Origin: Pseudomonas sp. UBA4617
Lineage (GTDB): Bacteria > Pseudomonadota > Gammaproteobacteria > Pseudomonadales > Pseudomonadaceae
NCBI RefSeq assembly: GCF_002386445.1
Contig: NZ_DGIR01000054.1
Coordinates: 60,494 to 124,493 of the forward strand
Length of the DNA stretch: 64,000 nucleotides
Reading direction: 5' to 3'
Shown: positions 17,831 through 26,874 of the stretch, piece by piece
Position numbering within the stretch: position 1 is the stretch's first letter
How the letters are laid out: each line of letters begins with the position of its first letter
The notes under the pieces: model-generated
Database searches by the model: none
What the model saw: only the letters and a program-made list of their open reading frames with translations
What the model was told of the DNA's origin: nothing
Translations under genes and position numbers: made by a program

Positions 17831-18625
17831 ATGTCGAAATTCGCCAAACCGCTACTCAACGCCAGCCTGGCTCTCCTGCTGGGTGCAGGCCTGTTCAGCC
17901 AGGCCTTTGCCGGCGAGCAGCTCAAGACTATCCAGGAAAAAGGCGTGATCAACGTCGGCCTGGAAGGCACCTACCCACCGTTCAGCTTCCAGGACGAGAA
18001 CGGCAAGCTCACCGGCTTCGAAGTCGAGCTGTCCGAACTGCTGGCCAAGGAGCTCGGAGTCAAGGCCAAGGTGCAGCCGACCAAGTGGGACGGCATCCTC
18101 GCCGCCCTGGAGTCCAAGCGCCTGGATGTGGTGATCAACCAGGTGACCATTTCCGAAGAGCGCAAGAAGAAGTACGACTTCTCCGAGCCCTACACCATCT
18201 CCGGCATCCAGGCGCTGATCCTGAAGAAGAAGGCCGAGCAGCTGAACATCCACAAGGCCGCCGACCTGGCCGGCAAGAAGGTTGGCGTAGGCCTGGGCAC
18301 CAACTACGAGCAGTGGGTGAAACAGGACGTGCCGCAAGCCGATGTGCGCACCTATGAAGACGACCCAAGCAAGTTCGCCGACCTGCGTAACGGCCGTATC
18401 GATGCCATCCTGATCGACCGCCTGGCCGCGCTGGAATATGCCCAGAAAGCCAAGGACACCCAGCTGGCCGGCGATGCCTTCTCGCGCCTGGAAAGCGGCG
18501 TGGCACTGCGCAAGGGCGAGCCGGAACTGCTGGCGGCAATCAACAAGGCACTGGACAAGCTCAAGGCTGACGGCACGCTGGCCAAGCTGTCCGAGAAGTA
18601 CTTCGGTGCCGATGTCACCAAATGA
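17831..18625 (+). CDS. tcyJ: Cystine-type amino-acid-binding protein (FliY/TcyJ-like)
   Basis: A 264-residue periplasmic binding protein of the polar amino-acid family. The signal peptide is cleaved near AFA-GEQ (about residue 27). The ligand region GVINVGLEGTYPPFSFQDEN and FEVELSELLAKELGVKAK matches the FliY/TcyJ cystine binders. It begins an operon with a permease and ATPase and overlaps the permease start by 4 bases. Cystine or a related sulfur amino acid is the likely ligand, supported by family resemblance and the sulfur neighbours. Confidence 0.87.
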   Translation: MSKFAKPLLNASLALLLGAGLFSQAFAGEQLKTIQEKGVINVGLEGTYPPFSFQDENGKLTGFEVELSELLAKELGVKAKVQPTKWDGILAALESKRLDVVINQVTISEERKKKYDFSEPYTISGIQALILKKKAEQLNIHKAADLAGKKVGVGLGTNYEQWVKQDVPQADVRTYEDDPSKFADLRNGRIDAILIDRLAALEYAQKAKDTQLAGDAFSRLESGVALRKGEPELLAAINKALDKLKADGTLAKLSEKYFGADVTK

Positions 18626-19290
18626 TCGCTGAAAGCCTGCAACTCGTTGTCGATTCTGCGCCCTTCCTGCTGAAGGGCGCGGGTTATACCGTGCTGCTCA
18701 GCGTCGGGGGCATGTTCTTCGGCCTGCTGCTGGGGTTTGCCCTGGCGCTGATGCGGCTGTCGAAGGTCCTGCCATTGAACTGGCTGGCCCGGGTCTATGT
18801 GTCGTTCTTCCGCGGCACACCACTGCTGGTGCAGCTGTTCGTGATCTATTTCGGCATGCCGCAGATCGGCATCGAACTGGACCCGATCCCGGCCTCGCTG
18901 ATCGGTCTGTCGCTGAACATGGCGGCCTACATCTGCGAAATCCTGCGCGCGGCGATCTCCTCGATCGACCGCGGCCAGTGGGAAGCCGCCGCCAGCATCG
19001 GCATGACCCGCGTCCAGGCCATGCGTCGGGCCATCCTGCCGCAAGCCTTGCGCACCGCCTTGCCACCGTTGGGCAACAGCTTCATCTCGCTGGTCAAGGA
19101 CACCGCCCTGGCGGCGACCATCCAGGTGCCCGAGCTGTTCCGTCAGGCCCAGCTGATTACCGCACGCACCTTCGAAGTGTTCACCATGTACGTGGCGGTC
19201 GCGGTCATCTACTGGGTGCTGTGCAGCATCCTCGCGCACTTCCAGAACCGCATGGAAGCGCGCGTCAACCAGCATGACCAGGAGCATTGA
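18622..19290 (+). CDS. tcyL: Cystine-type ABC permease (TcyL-like)
   Basis: A 222-residue HisMQ-type amino-acid permease with about five membrane segments and the EAA loop EAAASIGMTRVQAMRRAILPQ. A single permease gene suggests a homodimeric channel, as in the TcyJLN cystine system. The start overlaps the binding-protein stop (ATGA). Confidence 0.88.
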   Translation: MIAESLQLVVDSAPFLLKGAGYTVLLSVGGMFFGLLLGFALALMRLSKVLPLNWLARVYVSFFRGTPLLVQLFVIYFGMPQIGIELDPIPASLIGLSLNMAAYICEILRAAISSIDRGQWEAAASIGMTRVQAMRRAILPQALRTALPPLGNSFISLVKDTALAATIQVPELFRQAQLITARTFEVFTMYVAVAVIYWVLCSILAHFQNRMEARVNQHDQEH

Positions 19291-19292
19291 GC

Positions 19293-20051
19293 ATGATTGA
19301 AGTCAAAGGCCTGACCAAGCGGTTCAAGGGCCAGACCGTGCTCAACGGTATTGATCTGGCCGTGCAGCCGGGCGAAGTGGTGGCGATCATCGGCCCCAGC
19401 GGCTCTGGCAAGACCACTTTCCTGCGCTGCCTGAACCTGCTGGAAACCCCCGATGCCGGGCAGATCCAGATCGGCGACATCAGCATCGACGCCAACCGCC
19501 CGCTGGGTGGCCAGCAAGGCGCGATCCGCCGCCTGCGCCAGCAGGCCGGGTTCGTATTCCAGAACTTCAACCTGTTCCCCCACCGCACTGCCCTGGAAAA
19601 CGTCATCGAAGGCCCGGTGATCGTCAAGAAGACGCCTCGCGAGCAGGCCATCGAACTGGGCCGGCGCCTGTTGGCCAAGGTCGGCCTGGCAGGCAAGGAA
19701 GACGCCTATCCACGGCGCCTGTCCGGTGGCCAGCAGCAACGGGTGGCCATCGCCCGCGCCCTGGCCATGGAACCGGAGGTGATCCTGTTCGACGAACCGA
19801 CCTCGGCGCTCGACCCGGAGCTGGTGGGTGAAGTGCTGGCGACCATCCGCGGCCTGGCCGAGGAGCGACGCACCATGATCATCGTGACCCACGAGATGAG
19901 CTTTGCCCGGGACGTGGCGAACCGGGTGATTTTCTTCGACAAGGGAGTGATCGTGGAACAGGGCGAGGCCAAGGCGCTGTTCGCGGCGCCGAAGGAAGAA
20001 CGTACCCGGCAATTCCTGCGCAAGTTCCTCGGGACTGCGGCTTCCGAGTAA
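19293..20051 (+). CDS. tcyN: Cystine-type ABC ATPase (TcyN-like)
   Basis: A 252-residue polar-amino-acid ATPase with Walker A GPSGSGKTT (34-42), signature LSGGQ (143-147) and Walker B ILFDEPTSALDPE. The ATG at 19293 has GGAG eight bases upstream; a TTG at 19287 in the same frame overlaps the permease stop and is less likely. It completes the importer. The gene ends five bases before a long palindrome that acts as terminator. Confidence 0.9.
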   Translation: MIEVKGLTKRFKGQTVLNGIDLAVQPGEVVAIIGPSGSGKTTFLRCLNLLETPDAGQIQIGDISIDANRPLGGQQGAIRRLRQQAGFVFQNFNLFPHRTALENVIEGPVIVKKTPREQAIELGRRLLAKVGLAGKEDAYPRRLSGGQQQRVAIARALAMEPEVILFDEPTSALDPELVGEVLATIRGLAEERRTMIIVTHEMSFARDVANRVIFFDKGVIVEQGEAKALFAAPKEERTRQFLRKFLGTAASE

Positions 20052-20055
20052 GCCT

Positions 20056-20091
20056 GTGCCGGCCTCGCGGGCGCGCCCGCGAGGCCGGCAC
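20056..20091. terminator. 36-bp perfect palindrome after the cystine importer
   Basis: Two 18-bp arms with no loop base left over (GTGCCGGCCTCGCGGGCG and its complement). It is related to the P. putida palindromic repeat core and begins five bases after the stop codon, so it likely stabilises or ends the mRNA. Confidence 0.75.
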
Positions 20092-20309
20092 ATCCGCAAC
20101 AAATCCCTTCTTCTATACATATTCCAAAGAGTTAGTTCATAAAGTTTTTATAAAGCATTAGGGTATATGAACCGGACCACCGGACCAGCACACATCCGTC
20201 GCGACCAGCTACAGCGACATAACCAATTTGTGAGGTCAGGAATGGTCAGGATCACAATCACCCCAGTGCGCAACGCCAGGGCATTGAGTGCAGCCAAGGA
20301 GCGGCACTG

Positions 20310-21551
20310 ATGTCCAGCCAAGCCAATACCCGATTCCACAGCGATCTCGACAGCTCGCCGGTGCTGCTGCCAGCCAAGGTGCTGCGCAACGACGCCGAAG
20401 CCTTGCAAGCGGCCCGCGAACTGGCCGAGGTTGCCCGTGAGCAGGCCGCCCGCCGCGACCAGCAACGCAAACTGCCATGGGCCGAGATCGAGCTGTTCAC
20501 CCGCAGTGGCCTGGGCAGCATCAGCGTCCCCAAAGCCTTCGGCGGCCCCGAGGTGTCATTCGAGACCATCGCCGAAGTATTCCGCCTGATCAGCGCCGCC
20601 GATCCGGCCCTGGGGCAGATCCCGCAGAACCAGTTCGGCATCCTGCAACTGCTGCGCCTGACAGGAACCGAAGCGCAGCAGGCGGCGATCTACCGCAGCG
20701 TGCTCGACGGCTGGCGTATCGGCAATGCCGGCCCTGAGCGCGGCACCAAAGATACCCTCACACTCAGGGCCAGGCTTACCCGGGCCGGCGACGGCTATCG
20801 CATCAGCGGCGAAAAGTTCTATTCCACGGGTGCTCTGTTCGCCCACTGGGTGGCGGTCAAGGCGCTGGACGACGAAGGCCGCCAGCGCCTGGCGTTCGTC
20901 CGCCGTGGCAGCCCCGGGCTGCGCATCGTCGATGACTGGTCCGGGTTCGGCCAGCGCACTACCGCCAGCGGCACCGTACTGCTCGACCAGGTGCCGGTGG
21001 ATGCCGAGCTGGTGATCGACAATTGGCGCCAGCGCGACATCCCCAATACCCAGGGTGCAGCTTCGCAGCTGATCCAGGCGGCCATCGATGCCGGTATTGC
21101 CGAAGCGGCGATCAATGAAGCGATCACATTCGTCCGCGAGAAGTCCCGCCCATGGGTCGACGCCAATGTCGAGCGTGCCAGTGACGATCCGTATGTGATT
21201 GCCGACGTCGGTCGCCTGAAGCTCGAACTGCATGCCGCCGAAGCGTTGCTGCGCAAGGCTGCGCGGGTTCTCGACGAAGTCAACGCCGCGCCGATCGACG
21301 CCGCAAGCGCGGCGCGGGCCTCGATCGCGGTGGCCGAGGCCAAGGTGCTGACCACCGAAATCGCCCTGCAGGCCAGCGAGAAGCTGTTCGAGCTGGCCGG
21401 CAGCCGCGCCACGCTTGCCGAGTTCAACCTCGACCGCCATTGGCGCAACGCCCGGGTGCACACCCTGCATGACCCGGTGCGCTGGAAGTACCACGCGGTG
21501 GGCGCTTACCACCTCAACGGCACGCTGCCTGCGCGGCATTCCTGGATCTGA
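20310..21551 (+). CDS. SfnB/DszC-family flavin-dependent monooxygenase, copy 1
   Basis: A 413-residue protein of the acyl-CoA-dehydrogenase fold as used by DszC and SfnB flavin-dependent monooxygenases. Family features include LFTRSGLGSISVPKAFGG (about 70), ADPALGQIPQNQFG, the flavin region ISGEKFYSTGALFAHW, and the C-terminal LDRHWRNARVHTLHDPVRWK. Such enzymes use reduced flavin and O2 to oxidise sulfur or nitrogen in small organic molecules. The neighbour at 21685 is a close paralogue, and a DszA-like enzyme follows. The substrate is unknown; a sulfone, sulfoxide or thioether is plausible. A TATTCCAA motif lies about 185 bp upstream. Confidence 0.8.
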   Translation: MSSQANTRFHSDLDSSPVLLPAKVLRNDAEALQAARELAEVAREQAARRDQQRKLPWAEIELFTRSGLGSISVPKAFGGPEVSFETIAEVFRLISAADPALGQIPQNQFGILQLLRLTGTEAQQAAIYRSVLDGWRIGNAGPERGTKDTLTLRARLTRAGDGYRISGEKFYSTGALFAHWVAVKALDDEGRQRLAFVRRGSPGLRIVDDWSGFGQRTTASGTVLLDQVPVDAELVIDNWRQRDIPNTQGAASQLIQAAIDAGIAEAAINEAITFVREKSRPWVDANVERASDDPYVIADVGRLKLELHAAEALLRKAARVLDEVNAAPIDAASAARASIAVAEAKVLTTEIALQASEKLFELAGSRATLAEFNLDRHWRNARVHTLHDPVRWKYHAVGAYHLNGTLPARHSWI

Positions 21552-21561
21552 TTTTTTGGCT

Positions 21562-21668
21562 TTGGGGCCGCTTTGCAGCCCATCGCGACACCAGCCCGCT
21601 CTTGCACAGGCCCCGTGTGCGCACCCTGTGGGGCCGGCCTTGCTCGCGATGGGCCGCAGCGGCCCCAA
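21562..21668. repeat. Long inverted repeat between the two monooxygenase paralogues
   Basis: Arms of about 26 bp (starting TTGGGGCCGC and ending GCGGCCCCAA, both containing TCGCGATGGGC in opposite sense) enclose a GC-rich centre. It fills the 133-bp gap between two genes of one apparent operon and belongs to the P. putida intergenic repeat family. Confidence 0.7.
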
Positions 21669-21684
21669 TAGCCCGGAGAACACC

Positions 21685-22866
21685 ATGACCACAACCATCA
21701 TTACCAACGATGGCCACGCCCTGGCCGTCGCCGAAGACATCGCCCGGCAACTGCGCCGCGACAGCGCCCAGCGCGACCGTGAACGCCGCCTGCCGCACGC
21801 CGAGCTGGAGCTGTTCACCCGCTCCGGGCTGTGGGCGATCAGCGTGCCCAAGGCCTTCGGCGGTGCCGGCGTGTCCAATGTCACCCTGGCCAAGGTCATC
21901 GCCCGCATCGCCCAGGCCGACGGCTCGCTCGGGCAGATCCCGCAGAACCACTTCTACGCCCTGGAAGTGCTGCGGGTGAACGGCTCGCCCGAACAGCAGC
22001 AGCGCCTGTATGGCGAAGTACTGGCTGGCCGTCGCTTCGGCAACGCCCTGGCCGAACTGGGCACCAAGACCGCCAACGACCGTACCACCCGCCTGAGCCG
22101 TGACGGAGACGGTTTCCGCATCAATGGCCGCAAGTTCTACGCCACCGGGGCCATCTACGCCCAGCGTATTCCCACCTCGGTGGTCGACGAGCACGGCGTG
22201 CAGCACCTGGCGTTCGTTCCGGCCGACAGCCAGGGCCTGCAGGTGATCGACGACTGGAGCGGTTTCGGCCAGCGCACCACCGGCAGCGGCTCGGTTGTGT
22301 TCGACAACGTCTATGTCAGCGCCGCCGACGTGGTGCCGTTCCAGAGCGCCTTCGAGCGCCCCACCCCGGTTGGCCCGCTAGCGCAGATTCTTCATGCCGC
22401 GATCGACACCGGTATTGCCCGCGCCGCCTATGCAGACGCCTTGCAGTTCGTGCGCAGCCGTAGCCGGCCGTGGGTCGACTCCGGCCTGGACAAGGCCAGC
22501 GATGATCCGTTGACGCTGAAAAGCTTCGGTCAGCTGGCGATCCGTCTGCACGCCGCCGAAGCCCTGCTGGAGCGTGCCGGCGAGTACCTGGACCGCGCCC
22601 GCGACGACAGCACCGCCGCCAAGGTTGCCGCTGCTTCCATCGCCGTGGCCGAAGCCCGCGCCATCAGCACCGAGATAGCCCTGGCAGCCGGCACGACGCT
22701 GTTCGAACTGAGCGGCAGCCAGGCCACCCTGGCCGAACACAACCTCGATCGCCACTGGCGCAACGCCCGCGTGCACACCCTGCATGACCCGGTACGCTGG
22801 AAATACCACGCCATCGGCAATTACTACCTCAACGATGCCAACCCGCCACGTCGGGGGACCATCTGA
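21685..22866 (+). CDS. SfnB/DszC-family flavin-dependent monooxygenase, copy 2
   Basis: A 393-residue paralogue of the preceding gene, sharing LFTRSGLWAISVPKAFGG, GQIPQNHFYALEVLRVNG, the INGRKFYATGAIYAQR flavin segment, IDDWSGFGQRTTGSGSV and the C-terminal LDRHWRNARVHTLHDP. The start MTTTIITND has GGAG seven bases upstream; the frame is open further up only through the intergenic repeat. Its stop overlaps the next start (TGATG). The pair may form different oligomers or act on successive oxidation states of one compound; that is inference. Confidence 0.82.
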   Translation: MTTTIITNDGHALAVAEDIARQLRRDSAQRDRERRLPHAELELFTRSGLWAISVPKAFGGAGVSNVTLAKVIARIAQADGSLGQIPQNHFYALEVLRVNGSPEQQQRLYGEVLAGRRFGNALAELGTKTANDRTTRLSRDGDGFRINGRKFYATGAIYAQRIPTSVVDEHGVQHLAFVPADSQGLQVIDDWSGFGQRTTGSGSVVFDNVYVSAADVVPFQSAFERPTPVGPLAQILHAAIDTGIARAAYADALQFVRSRSRPWVDSGLDKASDDPLTLKSFGQLAIRLHAAEALLERAGEYLDRARDDSTAAKVAAASIAVAEARAISTEIALAAGTTLFELSGSQATLAEHNLDRHWRNARVHTLHDPVRWKYHAIGNYYLNDANPPRRGTI

Positions 22867-24257
22867 TGGCCAGGCAGATCCTGCTCAATGCCTTCAACAT
22901 GAACTGCATCGGGCACATCAACCACGGCCTGTGGACCCACCCACGGGACACTTCGACCCAGTACAAGACCCTGGACTACTGGACCGACCTGGCGCAGCTG
23001 CTGGAACGCGGCCTGTTCGACGGGCTGTTCCTTGCCGATATCGTCGGCACCTACGATATCTATGGCCAGTCGCTGGATGTCACCCTGAAGGAGTCGATCC
23101 AGCTGCCGGTCAACGACCCGCTGCTGCTGGTTTCGGCCATGGCCGCCGTCACCCGCCACCTGGGGTTCGGCCTTACCGCCAACCTCACCTACGAGGCGCC
23201 GTACCTGTTCGCCCGGCGCCTTTCCACCCTGGACCACCTGAGCAATGGCCGGGTGGGCTGGAACATCGTCACCGGCTACCTCGACAGTGCCGCCCGGGCC
23301 ATGGGCCTGGCCCAGCAACCCGAACATGACCGCCGCTACGACCAGGCCGACGAATACCTGCAGATACTGTACAAACTGCTGGAGGGTAGCTGGGCCGACG
23401 ATGCGGTGGTCGCCGACCGCCAGCAGCGCATCTACGCGCGGCCCGACAAGGTGCGCAAGGTCCGCCATCAAGGCGAGTTCTACCAGGTCGAGGGCTACCA
23501 CCTGAGCGAACCGTCGCCGCAGCGCACGCCGGTGCTGTTCCAGGCCGGCAGCTCACCGCGAGGCCTGGCCTTCGCCGGCAATCATGCCGAATGCGTGTTC
23601 ATCAGTGGCCAGGACAAAGCCGCCACCCGCGCCCAGGTCGACAAGGTGCGTGCCGCCGCCCAGGCCGCTGGGCGCGACGCGCAAGCGGTCAAGGTGTTCA
23701 TGGGCATCACGGTGATCGTCGCGGCCACCGAGCAACAGGCCCAGGCCAGGCACGCCGAGTACCTGCAACATGCCAGTGCAGAGGCCGGGGTCGCGCATTT
23801 CGCAGCCTCCACCGGTATCGACTTTGCCGCCTTCGAGTTGGATGAACCGATCGCCTTCCGCCAGGGCAACGCCATCCAGTCCGCCACGCGCCAGTTGCAG
23901 GACAACGCCTGGACCCGACGTCGCCTGTTGCAGCAGCACGCCCTGGGTGGTCGCTACGTGACCCTGGTTGGCGCGCCGGAGCAAGTGGCCGAGCAACTGA
24001 TCGCCTGGATCGATGAAACCGGCCTGGACGGCTTCAACCTGACCCGCACCGTCACCCCGGAAAGCTTCGAGGACTTCATCGACCTGGTCATCCCACAACT
24101 GCAGCAGCGTGGCCGCTACAAGACCGCCTACGCCGAAGGCACATTGCGCGAAAAGCTGTTCCAGGCCGACCACCCGTACCTGCCCGCCGACCATCCTGGC
24201 TCGGCTTACCGCTTTGCCTCTACCCCTACCACGACTGGAGCCCTGCACCATGCTTGA
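22866..24257 (+). CDS. DszA/NtaA/SnaA-family FMN-dependent monooxygenase
   Basis: A 463-residue luciferase-fold monooxygenase of the NtaA/SnaA/DszA group. Hallmarks are the N-terminal ILLNAFNMNCIGHINHGLW, the WTDLAQLLERGLFDGLFLAD segment, and STLDHLSNGRVGWNIVTGYL, which is the FMN phosphate region. Members such as DszA and SfnG cleave C-S bonds of sulfones using FMNH2. Following two DszC-like genes, it suggests a route of stepwise sulfur oxidation and then C-S cleavage. It is coupled to the previous gene by TGATG and overlaps the next by 8 bases. No dedicated flavin reductase is in the operon. Confidence 0.85.
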   Translation: MARQILLNAFNMNCIGHINHGLWTHPRDTSTQYKTLDYWTDLAQLLERGLFDGLFLADIVGTYDIYGQSLDVTLKESIQLPVNDPLLLVSAMAAVTRHLGFGLTANLTYEAPYLFARRLSTLDHLSNGRVGWNIVTGYLDSAARAMGLAQQPEHDRRYDQADEYLQILYKLLEGSWADDAVVADRQQRIYARPDKVRKVRHQGEFYQVEGYHLSEPSPQRTPVLFQAGSSPRGLAFAGNHAECVFISGQDKAATRAQVDKVRAAAQAAGRDAQAVKVFMGITVIVAATEQQAQARHAEYLQHASAEAGVAHFAASTGIDFAAFELDEPIAFRQGNAIQSATRQLQDNAWTRRRLLQQHALGGRYVTLVGAPEQVAEQLIAWIDETGLDGFNLTRTVTPESFEDFIDLVIPQLQQRGRYKTAYAEGTLREKLFQADHPYLPADHPGSAYRFASTPTTTGALHHA

Positions 24258-25050
24258 GAAACTGTTCCGGCCCGTCGCGGCCATCGCCGTCAGCCTCGGC
24301 CTGTGCGCCAGCGCCCTGGCCGCCGAACCGCTGAAGATCGGTACCACTGCCGCCTTCGCCATACCACTGGAAGCGGCCGTGGAAGAAGCACACAAACAAG
24401 GCCTGGAAGTGAAGCTGATCGAGTTCAGCGACTGGATCGCGCCGAATGTCAGCCTCAATAGCGGCGACATCGACGTGAACTATTTCCAGCACATCCCGTT
24501 CCTGGAGAACGCCAAGGCTGCCGCAGGTTTCAACCTGGTGCCCTACGCCTCCGGCATCATCAACAATGTCGGCCTGTACTCGAAAAAGTACAAAAGCTTC
24601 GCCGACCTGCCCGAAGGCGCCAGCGTGGCCATCGCCAACGACCCGATCAACAGCGGCCGTGGCCTGCAGCTGCTGGCCAAGGCTGGCCTGATCAGCCTCA
24701 AGCCGGGAGTGGGCTACAAAGCCACCGAGGCCGACATCGTCGCCAACCCGAAGAACCTGAAGATCCTCCAGGTCGAGGCGGTACAACTGGTACGAGCCTA
24801 TGACGACGCCGATCTGGTGCAGGGCTACCCGGCATATATCCGCCTGGCGAACAGCTTCGACGCTGGCTCGGCGCTGCTGTTCGACGGCCTGGAGAACAAG
24901 GAATACGTCATCCAGTTCGTCATTCGCCCGCAAAGCAAGGACGACCCGCGCCTGGCCAGGTTCGTCGACATCTACCAGCATTCGCCAGCGGTGCGCGCGG
25001 CCCTCGACAAGGCCCACGGCAAGCTTTACCAGGCCGGCTGGGAGGGCTGA
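24250..25050 (+). CDS. metQ: MetQ-type substrate-binding protein
   Basis: A 266-residue NlpA/MetQ-family binding protein (LKIGTTAAFAIPLEAAVEEA, then DIDVNYFQHIPFLENAKAA). It has a signal sequence but the segment around its cysteine (LGLC) is not a proper lipobox, so it is probably a soluble periplasmic protein, unlike most MetQ lipoproteins. The start MLEKLFRP overlaps the monooxygenase stop. The ligand could be methionine, but linkage to sulfur monooxygenases makes another small organosulfur compound equally likely. Confidence 0.85.
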   Translation: MLEKLFRPVAAIAVSLGLCASALAAEPLKIGTTAAFAIPLEAAVEEAHKQGLEVKLIEFSDWIAPNVSLNSGDIDVNYFQHIPFLENAKAAAGFNLVPYASGIINNVGLYSKKYKSFADLPEGASVAIANDPINSGRGLQLLAKAGLISLKPGVGYKATEADIVANPKNLKILQVEAVQLVRAYDDADLVQGYPAYIRLANSFDAGSALLFDGLENKEYVIQFVIRPQSKDDPRLARFVDIYQHSPAVRAALDKAHGKLYQAGWEG

Positions 25051-25051
25051 C

Positions 25052-26161
25052 ATGAGCCAGGCCAGCGCGCTCCGGGCGCCCACCACACAATCACTACCAG
25101 CGACGGCCAAGGAACAGGCCCTGCGCCCGGAGGTCAATCAGGCCCACGTGCGCTTCATCGGCCTGGGCAAGACCTACCCGGGCCAGGCGCAACCGGCCTT
25201 GCGCGGCATCGATCTGAATATCCGCCATGGCGAGATCTTCGGCATCATCGGCCGCAGTGGTGCCGGCAAGTCATCGCTGCTGCGTACTATCAACCGGCTG
25301 GAACAGCCCAGCCAGGGCCGGGTACTGATCGACCAGGTGGACATCGCGCCTTTTCACCAAGACCAGCTGGTAGCCCTGCGTCGGCGTATCGGCATGATCT
25401 TCCAGCACTTCAACCTGATGTCGGCCAAGACCGTGTGGCAGAACGTCGAGCTGCCACTGAAGGTGGCCGGCGTAGCCAAGGCCGAGCGCCAACGCAAAGT
25501 GCGTGAACTGCTGGAACTGGTAGGCCTGCAGGAAAAACACCACGTGTACCCGGCGCAGCTGTCCGGCGGGCAGAAGCAGCGGGTCGGCATCGCCCGGGCG
25601 CTGGTGCATGACCCCGAGATCCTGCTGTGCGACGAGGCCACCTCAGCGCTGGACCCGGAAACCACCACGTCGATCCTCGAGCTGCTGCGCGATATCAACC
25701 AGCGCCTGGGCCTGACCATTGTGCTGATCACTCACGAGATGGCAGTGATCCGCGACATCTGCCACCGGGTGGTGGTACTCGAGCGCGGTGAAGTGATCGA
25801 GCAGGGCGAAGTCTGGCGGGTATTCGGCGCCCCGCGCCACGAGGTCACCCGGACCCTGCTCGCGCCTTTGCAGGCCAGGCTGCCTGCGGCGTTGCAGGCC
25901 AGCCTGCAAGCGACTCCGGCGAGCCACGACAGTGCCGTGGTGTTGAAGCTGACTGTGCTCGGCGAGCCGGAACTGTCGGCCCTGTTCAATGACCTGGGCG
26001 GCCGCGTGCGCCTGCTGCAGGGTGGCGTGGAAATCATCGGCGAGCATGCCCTGGGGCAGCTGATCCTGTCGGTGCAGCACTCGCCGCACGTCCCACATCA
26101 ATTGCTGGAACGCGCCCGCCGCTGGGCCGAGGACGTGGAGGTACTAGGCCATGTGGTTTGA
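25052..26161 (+). CDS. metN: MetN-type ABC ATPase with C-terminal NIL domain
   Basis: A 369-residue ATPase with a roughly 30-residue N-terminal extension, Walker A GRSGAGKSS (67-75), LSGGQKQR signature, Walker B ILLCDEATSALDPE, and a C-terminal NIL domain (about 285-369) that in E. coli MetN binds methionine and gives feedback inhibition. The start is chosen at MSQASALR, two bases after the metQ stop; the open frame upstream only shadows metQ. It overlaps metI by 11 bases. Confidence 0.88.
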   Translation: MSQASALRAPTTQSLPATAKEQALRPEVNQAHVRFIGLGKTYPGQAQPALRGIDLNIRHGEIFGIIGRSGAGKSSLLRTINRLEQPSQGRVLIDQVDIAPFHQDQLVALRRRIGMIFQHFNLMSAKTVWQNVELPLKVAGVAKAERQRKVRELLELVGLQEKHHVYPAQLSGGQKQRVGIARALVHDPEILLCDEATSALDPETTTSILELLRDINQRLGLTIVLITHEMAVIRDICHRVVVLERGEVIEQGEVWRVFGAPRHEVTRTLLAPLQARLPAALQASLQATPASHDSAVVLKLTVLGEPELSALFNDLGGRVRLLQGGVEIIGEHALGQLILSVQHSPHVPHQLLERARRWAEDVEVLGHVV

Positions 26162-26795
26162 TCGCCTGCTCGAAGGCTTGCTCGATACGTTGTTGATGGT
26201 CGGCGTGTCGTCGTTGATCGCCCTGCTGGCAGGGGTGCCGATGGCAGTATTGCTGGTAACCAGCGACAAGGGCGGGATCTTCCAGGCCCCCGTGCTGAAC
26301 CGGGTGCTCGGCGCTTTCGTCAACCTGTTCCGCTCGATCCCGTTCCTGATCCTGATGGTCGCGCTGATCCCCTTCACCCGCCTGGTGGTAGGCACTACCT
26401 ACGGCGTGTGGGCGGCAGTGGTACCGCTGACCATTGCCGCCACGCCGTTCTTCGCACGGATTGCCGAGGTCAGCCTGCGCGAAGTCGACCATGGCCTGGT
26501 CGAAGCGGCGCAGGCCATGGGTTGTCGGCGTTGGCACATCGTCTGGCATGTGTTGTTGCCCGAGGCACTGCCGGGAATCGTGGGGGGGTTCACCATTACC
26601 TTGGTGACGCTGATCAACTCTTCGGCCATGGCCGGCGCGATCGGCGCCGGGGGCCTGGGGGATATTGCCTACCGCTATGGTTACCAGCGTTTCGACAGCC
26701 AGATCATGCTGACCGTGATTGCCATGCTGGTGGCGCTGGTGGCATTGATCCAGCTGGGTGGGGACCGCCTGGCGAAGGGCTTGAACAAGCGCTGA
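26151..26795 (+). CDS. metI: MetI-type ABC permease
   Basis: A 214-residue permease with five predicted membrane segments and the EAA loop EAAQAMGCRRWHIVWHVLLPEA, as in MetI. It forms the homodimeric channel of the importer. It is the last gene of the plus-strand unit that began at 20310, and a palindrome follows at 26829. Confidence 0.9.
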   Translation: MWFDRLLEGLLDTLLMVGVSSLIALLAGVPMAVLLVTSDKGGIFQAPVLNRVLGAFVNLFRSIPFLILMVALIPFTRLVVGTTYGVWAAVVPLTIAATPFFARIAEVSLREVDHGLVEAAQAMGCRRWHIVWHVLLPEALPGIVGGFTITLVTLINSSAMAGAIGAGGLGDIAYRYGYQRFDSQIMLTVIAMLVALVALIQLGGDRLAKGLNKR

Positions 26796-26828
26796 AGTGC
26801 CAAGCGTGATAGCTGTGGCGCCTGGGAT

Positions 26829-26856
26829 ATCGAGCGCCGCGCAGGCGGCGCTCGAT
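26829..26856. terminator. Hairpin between metI and the GGDEF-EAL gene
   Basis: A perfect 12-bp stem (ATCGAGCGCCGC and complement) with a 4-nt loop lies between two converging genes. A nearly identical hairpin occurs at 35787-35814, so it is also a repeat family member. Confidence 0.75.
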
Positions 26857-26874
26857 CTCAAATGCGCTGAAGAC

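Noticed and set aside
20092..20309. Sigma-54 promoter before the monooxygenase operon
   Set aside because: SfnB-type genes can be sigma-54 dependent, but I found no good TGGCAC-N5-TTGC match here.
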